Assembly: GCA_002720865.1 (NCBI GenBank)
Contig: PBIO01000030.1
Coordinates: 186,001 to 250,000 of the forward strand
Length of the DNA stretch: 64,000 bases
From: Halobacteriovorax sp.
Lineage (GTDB): Bacteria; Bdellovibrionota; Bacteriovoracia; Bacteriovoracales; Bacteriovoracaceae
Reading direction: 5' to 3'
Part shown: positions 45,006 to 53,245 of the stretch, in pieces
How positions within the stretch are numbered: position 1 is the first letter of the stretch
Layout of the letters: the number at the start of each line of letters is the position of its first letter
The notes under the pieces: model-generated
What the model was told of the DNA's origin: nothing
Seen by the model: only the letters and a program-made list of their open reading frames with translations
Database searches by the model: none
Program-made: the position numbers and the translations under genes

Positions 45006-46964
45006 CTATTTCCTCTTAGGATAGAAGTTGAATGGTTGATTAACTTCAACGACCCCGCCACCGAGAGGCTCAGGGAACTTAATCCCACGTAACACATTTA
45101 CCACACAACCCTTTACTCTCGTTGGAAGTGGACTATAGGAATCCACACCGGCCTTGGTGACATGTCCACTGGCACCAATGATAAAATTCAGTCTAACAAC
45201 TCCACTAAACTCTCTTGAAGCCTTATCTAATTCCTTTTGATAGCAATATCTAAACTGAGGAATATGATCTTCGATAATTTTTCTAATTATATCAGGATCC
45301 ATTCCACCAAGGATTACCGTCTTAAAGGGGAGGCCAGCAGTATAGATACTCTTTTTATCAACTAGACCCTCAACTCCCTTACTCGCATCTAATTTACCTC
45401 GCGCTGAACCGGAAAGACTTCCTACATTCTTAGAGACGTTGGCCGTAGGAAGAGTTGCCCCCGAAGTGTCGCCACTATCAATAGTTGGACTGCTATCATC
45501 ACTACTTGACGAAGCCACAGAAGTATCTGCGGTTGCCCCACCCTTACTTAATAAATTACTAACCGTACTATTGAAGTTAAAAGACTTATAAGTGTCGACT
45601 CTTCCCTTAGACTTTTTCCGGGCAGAATTCCTTTTGACTTGTCCTACTTTCTTAGTGGTTTTCCCACCCTTATTCTTATTAGGCCTAACTACTGTTTTAT
45701 TATTTTTAGGTCCTTTATTAGGAGTAGCTTTTTTAACAAGACCTGTTTTCTTTGCGTCTTTAGTTCCTGTTTTTCCAGTAGTCGTTTTGGATTTATTTTT
45801 ATCGACCTTTGTTCTATTCGACTGGGACTTAGTTGTTAAGGAGACCTTGCTCTGCTGGATGACTTTTTTATTGGCCTTTTTAGTTTTATCAACAGCAGGA
45901 GACTTCTTTGCTTTAAATTTTTTCTTATATAAAATTTTAGCTATTCTCTCTGGAACTTTCTCTTTCTCTATTTCTTCATCAACTTCTATAAAAGTTAAGC
46001 TTCCCATGGCAAAAGTAACCAAGAGCAACATCAATAAGACATATTTCTTCAGATCACCACTATCCCTTCTAAAGATTGGTGCTGGTGCTACCTTAGGAGG
46101 TGCTTGATCACCTCTTACGAAAATTTGTAGATCACCATTCTTAAACCTTAAAATATCATCTTTTTTAAGATCAATTTGACCTGCTTTAATATCTGTTTCT
46201 TCATCAGATAAAGATAAAAATTCATAACCTGGAATTGGAAACACTGTCTTAGTCTCATTTTCAATTTGTACTAAAGGAACGCGTTCGTCCTTTCCTAGGT
46301 ATGCATACTCAACTTCATTATCTTTTGGCATAAAGCCGACAAGGTTAAAAACCCCATTATGGTCAGGTAAATAATCTACCGAATATACTCGATCTTGATA
46401 CAGCACTATAATTTCAACCGCTGTTTTAGACATATCGTACTTAAAAATTGGATACAAGTGCTCAGTATCCTCAAAGATATACTCACTAAACTCTGCTTTA
46501 GGATCTTTCGCCAAAGGATATTCTACAGTTGGCACATAAAGAGCTGTCTCTCTCTCCTCTAATTCACTCGGAGGTCTAGGTAGAGATTTTTCTATAACTG
46601 GAGGAAGCCCAACGTCTAACATATTAAGAGGAGGCGGAGCCAAATCTTCCTTTTCAAAATTTTTAAAGACAAATTCATGAGATCCAAACTTTATGGAATC
46701 TCCCAGATTAAAGTCACTAACAACTACACTTTTACCATTTACAAAAGTGCCATTAGTGGAGTTCATATCGTAAATTTTGTTTCCAGACAAAGAAACTTCA
46801 ATGACAGCATGAATAGCAGTTACGTCGCTATTTTCAATGACTATGTCACAGGCCTTAGACCTTCCTATAAGAAGCCGCTTCTTAGTAATGGGATGACTAC
46901 CGCCCTTCCCTGAAGCAGGATTCAGTTCAAATTCGATCTGAAACATGTTTTGTTCAATATTCAC
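45006..46964 (-). CDS. FHA-TM-TonB-like motor coupling protein (GltG-like)
   Basis: A 652-residue protein with an N-terminal FHA domain (about 20-100; LLIGRSKACDIVIENSDVTA and STNGTFVNGK, which binds phospho-Thr), a folded middle domain, one membrane helix (about 307-325; KYVLLMLLLVTFAMGSLTF), a long Lys/Thr/Asn-rich basic periplasmic linker (about 335-460), and a C-terminal AgmX/PglI-type TonB-like domain (about 555-650; FRYCYQKELDKASREFSGVV, FIIGASGHVTKAGVDS). This layout matches GltG of the Myxococcus gliding machine, which couples inner-membrane motor force to outer-membrane parts. GTG start with AAGGAGG four bases upstream. It is the last gene of the six-gene operon. Confidence 0.85.
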   Translation of the reverse strand: MNIEQNMFQIEFELNPASGKGGSHPITKKRLLIGRSKACDIVIENSDVTAIHAVIEVSLSGNKIYDMNSTNGTFVNGKSVVVSDFNLGDSIKFGSHEFVFKNFEKEDLAPPPLNMLDVGLPPVIEKSLPRPPSELEERETALYVPTVEYPLAKDPKAEFSEYIFEDTEHLYPIFKYDMSKTAVEIIVLYQDRVYSVDYLPDHNGVFNLVGFMPKDNEVEYAYLGKDERVPLVQIENETKTVFPIPGYEFLSLSDEETDIKAGQIDLKKDDILRFKNGDLQIFVRGDQAPPKVAPAPIFRRDSGDLKKYVLLMLLLVTFAMGSLTFIEVDEEIEKEKVPERIAKILYKKKFKAKKSPAVDKTKKANKKVIQQSKVSLTTKSQSNRTKVDKNKSKTTTGKTGTKDAKKTGLVKKATPNKGPKNNKTVVRPNKNKGGKTTKKVGQVKRNSARKKSKGRVDTYKSFNFNSTVSNLLSKGGATADTSVASSSSDDSSPTIDSGDTSGATLPTANVSKNVGSLSGSARGKLDASKGVEGLVDKKSIYTAGLPFKTVILGGMDPDIIRKIIEDHIPQFRYCYQKELDKASREFSGVVRLNFIIGASGHVTKAGVDSYSPLPTRVKGCVVNVLRGIKFPEPLGGGVVEVNQPFNFYPKRK

Positions 46965-46983
46965 AAGCCCTCCTTGGCTTGTA

Positions 46984-47241
46984 CTACCTTATCCTTTCAA
47001 TTCCTTTTCTTATTTCGGGATTGAAGTTCTTCCGATAAGGAAGTTTGTTTCTGAATTTACGCTGCAGACGAGTATCTACTCCTAAGTCCGGAGGAGACCC
47101 TGTCTCACCTTCAATTGTTAAGTCTTCAAAATCAAACTTTTGGTACTTCTTGTATTTATAAATAATTCTTTCTTTTTGATTCTTTTGAGCAAAAGTATTT
47201 GTCGCAAAAAGTAAGCTTACAATTAAGATTAACTTATTCAT
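46984..47241 (-). CDS. Small exported protein of the motor cluster
   Basis: An 85-residue protein with signal peptide MNKLILIVSLLFATNTFAQ. The mature part is basic: KYKKYQKFDFEDLTIEGETG and then PPDLGVDTRLQRKFRNKLPY with NFNPEIRKGIERIR. The FDFEDLTIEGE motif followed by an Arg-rich region is a pattern I associate with small periplasmic partners in glt-type clusters (CglF/GltF-like), but I am not certain. It overlaps the TPR lipoprotein gene by 8 bases and precedes the GltG-like gene by 19 bases. Confidence 0.7.
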   Translation of the reverse strand: MNKLILIVSLLFATNTFAQKNQKERIIYKYKKYQKFDFEDLTIEGETGSPPDLGVDTRLQRKFRNKLPYRKNFNPEIRKGIERIR

Positions 47242-48145
47242 TCAAGTACCTTCCTACTTTATTATAGTAACCGCCGAGATCCCCCATAGACTTAGTATCT
47301 ATTCGGTCAAAAACAGCTTTTGCATCTTTAACTCTTCCACCCGCCTTAAGTGCAATCGCAAAGTTTAATCCATACTTTGGGTTACTTAGCTTACCTCTAG
47401 GAATTTTAGAAAAGTAATTTATTGATACAGAATAATTTTCTTTTAATAATTGACCAGTCCCTAACGCATTTAAAACATCTATATCGTCCGAGTTTTTATT
47501 ATAAAGCGTCTTAAAAATATTCTGTGACTTATCTACAAACCCATATTTTAAATATAGCTGAGCCAAATTAAAAATTGGTGTTAGAGAAAACTTATTTAGC
47601 TCGACTGCTTTCTTAAATGCGGCCAATGCCTTTTGATCTCTACCTTGTCGTTGATGAATCACCCCGATATTATTAACTGGTGGTGCATAGTTAGCGTTTA
47701 ACGTTCTGGCTTTATTATAAAACAGTAAAGCTTTCCTGTATTCGCCCTTTAAAAACTGGCAGGTTCCAACTTGGTTCCAGTACGCCGGGTTATTTTTATA
47801 TCTCTTATAATTAGCTTCAAAAATTTTGTCCGCTTCCGTGAAGTTTTTCCCGTAACATTTTCCAATCCCCTGGCTGACAGGATCATTAGAAGAGGCAACT
47901 TCTTCAATTTTAGGAGTTGGAAGTCTAGAGATAGACTCTTTCGATAGTGAGTCATCACTCGAAACTTGTTCAAAAAGATCTTGATTGCTATTAAATGCAA
48001 CTTCATCAACTTTTTCGAAAGCACTATTTTCGATCCATCCAAATTCTTTATCTTCAGGTGTTAATTCTTTTTTTGTACCTTTGCTCTTTTCATTGGAGCT
48101 ACACCCGAGATTAAGAATAAGGATAACTAAAAGCAGATATCTCAT
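47234..48145 (-). CDS. TPR lipoprotein (GltE-like)
   Basis: A 303-residue lipoprotein (lipobox LGCS, Cys16) with about four to five tetratricopeptide repeats in residues 95-280 (NPAYWNQVGTCQFLKGEYRK, NYAPPVNNIGVIHQRQGRDQ, LTPIFNLAQLYLKYGFVDKS). It probably sits on the periplasmic side of the outer membrane as a scaffold. Its start overlaps the stop of the 959-residue TPR gene by 4 bases (ATGA). TPR lipoproteins accompany FHA-TonB proteins in glt clusters. Confidence 0.82.
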   Translation of the reverse strand: MRYLLLVILILNLGCSSNEKSKGTKKELTPEDKEFGWIENSAFEKVDEVAFNSNQDLFEQVSSDDSLSKESISRLPTPKIEEVASSNDPVSQGIGKCYGKNFTEADKIFEANYKRYKNNPAYWNQVGTCQFLKGEYRKALLFYNKARTLNANYAPPVNNIGVIHQRQGRDQKALAAFKKAVELNKFSLTPIFNLAQLYLKYGFVDKSQNIFKTLYNKNSDDIDVLNALGTGQLLKENYSVSINYFSKIPRGKLSNPKYGLNFAIALKAGGRVKDAKAVFDRIDTKSMGDLGGYYNKVGRYLNE

Positions 48146-51021
48146 TGTCCACCCCCTCTATCCATCAAGACCCCTTCTTGACTGGGACGGTATTCGACAG
48201 AGAAATTAAGTTTCTCTCCATTCAAGAAAAAGCTGTTTTCCTTAGACAGAATTGAACTCTTGATTATTTGCCTACGCGCTTCTTTTCTAAAGTCGTTTGC
48301 CTTTTGATTTAATGGAATCACAATTTTTTTCATTGTACCTTGGAATGATTTTACGTACTCCGGAGATTTTCCGGCTGGAGCGAACCTTGAGATCTCGTTT
48401 ACAAGGCTTTGGTAACTTTCAACCAAGTACTTGTACGAAGAAACTATCCCTTTCCCCGAACCAATTTCAAGAATCTTTAATGACCTAGACGTGACTTTAT
48501 CTAGCAACGCAAATTTTTCTTTTAGTCTATTATTATAAACTTTCTCAGGGAACTGAAGCTTTATGGATTTCAACTTATTAACTTGATACTCCAATGATAC
48601 GAGTCTAAATTTCGCCACTACATCTAACGCCTCTAGTGGAATAGATTGCTTTCTCTTCTTTGCCGTATTGTAATAGGTCAAGATTCTGGCTTTGATTTTT
48701 TGTGCATCTCTTTCACGACCAGAGCTTATATAAGCACTTCTTAGAATACTTAAAGGCTGAATCAGTTCTGCACGGTATGACTTATCTCGACTAAGAGTGT
48801 CTATCAAAGACTCTAAGAGCCCCCACATTGATCCTTCAATAACGGCTTTCATAAGATCGACTCTTGCTCTTTTAATTTCATCCGCAGCAACAGAGCATTG
48901 GAGCGCTTTTTTTATTAAAGACTGACTTTCATTTAATTTATTTTCCGCTAGTAGTATAACATTCGCATTTCTAAAGAATAGTCTCTTATTTTTAGAACTT
49001 CTCTTACAGAGTTTCCCAAGAACTTTCTGATTAATATCCGCTGACTGCTTGAACTCTTGTCGATTAAACAAGTCACTAGATATTGCAAGGAAAGAACCAT
49101 CGAACTTTTTAACGTCATCAGCATTCATCAAGTTTAATGCTCTCTCAGTCCATAAATATGAATACTTTTTATTTCCAAGCTCATAAAAAAGTACAGCTAT
49201 ATTATAGGCCGCATTCTTTTTGGCATCTTTACTGCTTTCTTTATTGCGGTAAATCTGAACATATCCTTTCAGAGCGTTCGTCTTATCACCTTTTGAGTTA
49301 AACTTCTCAACGCCTTCAAATTGCATCGTTAAAAGGAGTAGTTTAAGTTTTTTTGCATACTTTCTAGATACTTTAAATTCCCCATTGTTAATCCGAGAAA
49401 CCCAACCTTTTATAGCATCTTTATCATTTCGGTCTTTGTGATAATCCATGATCTTTGCGATCATCGCTTCCTGAGTATTATAGTCCTTAGGATAATTCCT
49501 TTTAAATGCTAATAATACTTTCTCTGCATTTCCAAACTCTTTCTTTTCTATATAAGAGCTGAATAGTCTTTGATATATCTTATAGCTTTTCTTAGATCGC
49601 GGATTATTTTTCAAATATAATAGATATACTTTAGATAGATACTTTTCTTTCGTTTCCTTCTTTATACTTTTTGCTCCAAGGGCCGCTATCATTCCATCGA
49701 GAGAAAGCCTCGCGATTTTCTTATCACCCTTACTTACCGCTAAGTTATAGGCTCGGTCATATTGTGCAACGGCTTCGTTATATTTGTTGCTTGCGTAGTT
49801 TGTCTCTGCCGCATGAAAGACTGCTCTATGCACATTTTTTCCATCTAACCCGGAGAGGATATTAAAGTATGCAACAGCTTTTCTGGCCTTATCCCTTTTT
49901 GTTCTTCTTTGCTTTTCATATCTTTTAGAAGCTACTTGTTTTTGCAGTAAAGCAGACATCCTTTGGACATGATATTTTAGCTGATCCAGACTATCCTCGT
50001 CTAAGTGTCCATCCTGATGATCTTTATAGAGTTCCTGGCAAACCTTTAAATGCTTAGAAGTATTTCCAAATCTTTCATAAAGACCCAAAAGAGCGATATT
50101 AGCTTCAACTCTATCCTTAGGACCATTTACATAATTCTTGGCTTCAGTCAGAGCTCTTTCAGCACTAGTGGGGTTCTTACCTTGATTAAGTAAATATTTT
50201 GCAACTTTAATAAGATTCGAAGAAATATCCTTACCGATCGACTTATAGAAAGAAATAGCATCTTTAGTTCTTCCCGACTCTGTATAAAAGAAAGCTAAGT
50301 CTCTTTCCACAGCATTACTCATATCAACAAAACGGCTATTCTTGCTCAATTTATAAACTTCATTCATTAAATTGATAGCTTTAGTTCTTTGTTTAGTTCG
50401 AAAATAACACCAAGCGAGATTGTAAGCGTCTTTTGTATACCACCTACTTTTCTTCTTTTTAAGTGCTCTTTCATAAAGAGGAATCGCTTTTCTGTAACTT
50501 TTTTTATTATAGTAAATTTCAGCAAGTGCTATTTGAGATTTTTGACCAGCATTTGAATTACTTCGAGCATATTTCATAGCTCTTTTAAAAAATTCCTGAG
50601 CTTTATTTTGCTGCTGAAACTCCTTGGCGTTATAGGCTAGAATATAATAGACATCGCCTTTTTGTTTAAAGTTTTTAAATCTTTTCAGAATAAAGTAACA
50701 AGTCTTTTGCGCCTGGATAAAGAATTTTCGTGATTTCCTAAAGTACTTAGACTTTTGAACATTTGCTCTCTCTAGACTGTCTAAAGAAAGGTAGACAGCA
50801 TTTTCTTGTTCTTTTACGTGTCTGGCTTTTTCCAATAGTAGTTCAGCCATTCTTAGAAGTAGGTTCGGATTTCTACTTCCAGTTTGCTTATTTAACCTTG
50901 TAATCTCTTTAAGTTCTTGATCAATAATGGAAATAACTTTGTTTCTACGTTCTTCAACGCTGGCTGCAAAACTAGAGCCTAAAAACATCGATAACATTAT
51001 AAGTACTAAAAAATTCTTCAT
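48142..51021 (-). CDS. Large periplasmic TPR-repeat protein (GltD-like)
   Basis: A 959-residue exported protein (signal MKNFLVLIMLSMFLGSSFAA) built almost entirely of TPR or TPR-like helical pairs (for example GQKSQIALAEIYYNKKSYRK, AIPLYERALKKKK; EAVAQYDRAYNLAVSKGDKK). It is very basic (many Lys). I chose ATG 51021, which overlaps the stop of the upstream gene (ATGA). Size and context resemble GltD (AgmU) of Myxococcus. It presumably forms a periplasmic scaffold linking the inner-membrane motor to outer-membrane parts. Confidence 0.8.
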   Translation of the reverse strand: MKNFLVLIMLSMFLGSSFAASVEERRNKVISIIDQELKEITRLNKQTGSRNPNLLLRMAELLLEKARHVKEQENAVYLSLDSLERANVQKSKYFRKSRKFFIQAQKTCYFILKRFKNFKQKGDVYYILAYNAKEFQQQNKAQEFFKRAMKYARSNSNAGQKSQIALAEIYYNKKSYRKAIPLYERALKKKKSRWYTKDAYNLAWCYFRTKQRTKAINLMNEVYKLSKNSRFVDMSNAVERDLAFFYTESGRTKDAISFYKSIGKDISSNLIKVAKYLLNQGKNPTSAERALTEAKNYVNGPKDRVEANIALLGLYERFGNTSKHLKVCQELYKDHQDGHLDEDSLDQLKYHVQRMSALLQKQVASKRYEKQRRTKRDKARKAVAYFNILSGLDGKNVHRAVFHAAETNYASNKYNEAVAQYDRAYNLAVSKGDKKIARLSLDGMIAALGAKSIKKETKEKYLSKVYLLYLKNNPRSKKSYKIYQRLFSSYIEKKEFGNAEKVLLAFKRNYPKDYNTQEAMIAKIMDYHKDRNDKDAIKGWVSRINNGEFKVSRKYAKKLKLLLLTMQFEGVEKFNSKGDKTNALKGYVQIYRNKESSKDAKKNAAYNIAVLFYELGNKKYSYLWTERALNLMNADDVKKFDGSFLAISSDLFNRQEFKQSADINQKVLGKLCKRSSKNKRLFFRNANVILLAENKLNESQSLIKKALQCSVAADEIKRARVDLMKAVIEGSMWGLLESLIDTLSRDKSYRAELIQPLSILRSAYISSGRERDAQKIKARILTYYNTAKKRKQSIPLEALDVVAKFRLVSLEYQVNKLKSIKLQFPEKVYNNRLKEKFALLDKVTSRSLKILEIGSGKGIVSSYKYLVESYQSLVNEISRFAPAGKSPEYVKSFQGTMKKIVIPLNQKANDFRKEARRQIIKSSILSKENSFFLNGEKLNFSVEYRPSQEGVLMDRGGGQ

Positions 51022-52457
51022 AAGCTCACTTCGCATTCGGATTTTAAGCTAAAAACATAATCACCAAGTTCATCGGCCCAAAACTCTCCATCAAAGGTCC
51101 AAAAGTATTGTTTTTCATTTCTTTTTAAGTACTTAATATCGCCTCGTCCTCTAAGAGGTTCAGGCTCAATTCCATAAAGTCTATCTTTTGTACGCTTAAG
51201 CATTTCTAACTTAATATAAGTATGCGCTTCGAGTGAACGGCCTAAGTGATGTTTGGCCACATTTAGACTTTTTCTCACGTAAGCTCCAATTAAGTTTCTT
51301 TGTAGCAAAAGTGATTCCTTTAAGTTAATCGTTAAGATTCTCTTTAATTTAGGATTTGAAATCTTACTGACTTTTTCAATTTCTTCTTTACCTCTTACAA
51401 AGTTATCTACCAATTCAATATATGCAGAGTCTCTATTAACACTCATAAGCAGTCGATTAATCAGGTTATTACCTCTGATTCTCCCTGCTTTTCGACTCTT
51501 TGCGAGGAGGTAGTAATAGCGATAATTTTTTTTATGCTTCCTCAGTAGTTTATCAAGACCTATACTCTGGCCTTCATAAGTGTTTTGAAATCTATCTGAA
51601 ACTTTCTTTGCATCTTCATATAGACACATTTCTAAATAAGTCATTGCTTCTAAAACTGAAACTTCAGGATTAAAGACAAAGTTTAGGATTGGCGCTTTAT
51701 AGGTCACAAGCTTACCTAAAGATCGATTATAATCTTGTAGATAAAAACTATTCCAAGCCTCTTCAAATAGTATCTCCGGCCAAATGGGGCTTCGTTTATC
51801 TAAATCCAGGTAGCTTAGATTTGCCTTTTCATACTCATTATTTGCAAATTGAGTTCTAGCTACACCAACTAAGCAATAATCTCTATTTATCTCTAACTGT
51901 CTTTTTCTATTTTTAGATTGAGTTCTTTTTACTTGGCTACGTGATTGCTCAACACACTCATTATAACTTGAGATCGCTGATTTAAATCTTCTTTGAATAC
52001 TATGAATACTTGCTTCTAGGAAAAGGGCAAATGGTTTCGTTCCATGTGCTCTAGGAATCGTTCCATTGATCGACTCCATCGCTTTTTTATAGTTCCCACT
52101 CCTAAAATATTTTTTAGCAAGAATGTATTTTATCGAGGGCGCTGAAGTTTTCTCTAAAATCCTTGTGGGTAAAACCTCAAACTGTTTAACTCCTACATAA
52201 GTTACGACTTCATCGATTAAGCGATCAATCCTTTTACTTTCAATACTACTGGCTCTCGTTAAGTACTCTTTAATATAAGGAACAGCTGCAAAATAAAGCT
52301 TTTCCTCAACAAGTTCTTCAACGACTCTTGGGTATCCTTTAACATTTCCCTTGGTGGCTACAAGGGCGGTCCAAGCCCCATCAGCCGAAGCATCTGCATT
52401 TCGACTAGCTAAAATAAGGAATAGAACAATCACTAAGGATTTAAAGATTCTGTTCAT
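51018..52457 (-). CDS. Periplasmic TPR-like protein of the motor cluster
   Basis: A 479-residue exported helical-repeat protein (signal about 1-23; LVIVLFLILASRNADA) with TPR-like units (KYILAKKYFRSGNYKKAMES, KPFALFLEASIHSIQRRFKS, FEEAWNSFYLQDYNRSLGKL). The C-terminus (GEFWADELGDYVFSLKSECE) is a conserved-looking end, with Trp and acidic residues. The position between beta-barrel and GltD-like genes suggests another Glt scaffold subunit; I cannot name a one-to-one counterpart. Confidence 0.75.
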   Translation of the reverse strand: MNRIFKSLVIVLFLILASRNADASADGAWTALVATKGNVKGYPRVVEELVEEKLYFAAVPYIKEYLTRASSIESKRIDRLIDEVVTYVGVKQFEVLPTRILEKTSAPSIKYILAKKYFRSGNYKKAMESINGTIPRAHGTKPFALFLEASIHSIQRRFKSAISSYNECVEQSRSQVKRTQSKNRKRQLEINRDYCLVGVARTQFANNEYEKANLSYLDLDKRSPIWPEILFEEAWNSFYLQDYNRSLGKLVTYKAPILNFVFNPEVSVLEAMTYLEMCLYEDAKKVSDRFQNTYEGQSIGLDKLLRKHKKNYRYYYLLAKSRKAGRIRGNNLINRLLMSVNRDSAYIELVDNFVRGKEEIEKVSKISNPKLKRILTINLKESLLLQRNLIGAYVRKSLNVAKHHLGRSLEAHTYIKLEMLKRTKDRLYGIEPEPLRGRGDIKYLKRNEKQYFWTFDGEFWADELGDYVFSLKSECEVSL

Positions 52458-52464
52458 AGCTATC

Positions 52465-53166
52465 CTACAGGTCCATAACGACTGAGATACTTAAGTCGTA
52501 ATGGGAGTAAACTTCTTCAGCAGTTGTATCTGGCCTTTGAGATTTAAAAACGACACCTGTAAAATCTGGTCTAATACTAAAGGAATCATTTACAAAAAAC
52601 TTCATTCCTAAACTCCAAATCAAGGCATTGTGACTTTCTACGGTGTCTGTTTTATTTAATGTGTTTTGTAGCTCGAGCCTGTTATTAGATTCCTCAATCT
52701 TTCCAATCCCTAAGCCAAAAATATAATCCATATAGATAATAGTATTGAATGTATTAATTTTAGTATAAAAGGGTGACCAAAGGAGGAGACCGCCCATATA
52801 GTAATTAGTTATTTGTCTATAGGGAGTTGATCCCGCGCCAGTCGAGTTTCTGACTGCTTGTGCATCTGTATTTTCTTCTCCTGCATTTTTAGAATACAAG
52901 AGCTCGAAGCCCCATTCTTCTTTGAAAAAGTATCCGCCTCTTGCCTGAAGGTTTGTTCCATTTACGAAAGAACCCGAAGTTGTCATTCCTCCGCCAACGG
53001 CTACATGGAACTTTCCTTTTTTTCGAAACTTTCTATTCTGTAAAACGAAAACTTCTTTGTCGGGATCTAGCCAAGTAAATGAGTAGGTATCTCCCTCTGA
53101 GGCATTTGAAATATTTCCTATAGAGAGTGTTAAAAATGTAAAAAGAAATAAGATTGTCTTGATCAT
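52465..53166 (-). CDS. Outer-membrane beta-barrel protein of the motor cluster
   Basis: About 233 residues, with a signal peptide (MIKTILFLFTFLTLSIGNIS). The mature N-terminus YSFTWLDPDKEVFVLQNRKF and following amphipathic strands (FHVAVGGGMTTSGSFVNGTN, LQARGGYFFKEEWGFELLYS) fit the myxobacterial and Bdellovibrio outer-membrane beta-barrel family (OMP_myx_plus). Family members include the Glt barrels of the gliding complex. I chose ATG 53166 because it starts the signal peptide; the frame extends 14 codons further. First gene of the glt-like operon. Confidence 0.8.
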   Translation of the reverse strand: MIKTILFLFTFLTLSIGNISNASEGDTYSFTWLDPDKEVFVLQNRKFRKKGKFHVAVGGGMTTSGSFVNGTNLQARGGYFFKEEWGFELLYSKNAGEENTDAQAVRNSTGAGSTPYRQITNYYMGGLLLWSPFYTKINTFNTIIYMDYIFGLGIGKIEESNNRLELQNTLNKTDTVESHNALIWSLGMKFFVNDSFSIRPDFTGVVFKSQRPDTTAEEVYSHYDLSISVVMDL

Positions 53167-53245
53167 GGAGCATCCTGCTTTAATAAGAATTGTTCCTTCT
53201 TGGAACAACTTTCCTTAAATAACCATGACTTATTCTATCATATGA

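Noticed and set aside
45592-46107. 171-codon plus-strand reading frame
   Set aside because: It is the antisense of the Lys/Thr-rich linker of the GltG-like gene, whose base bias opens the opposite frame into a hydrophobic-looking sequence.
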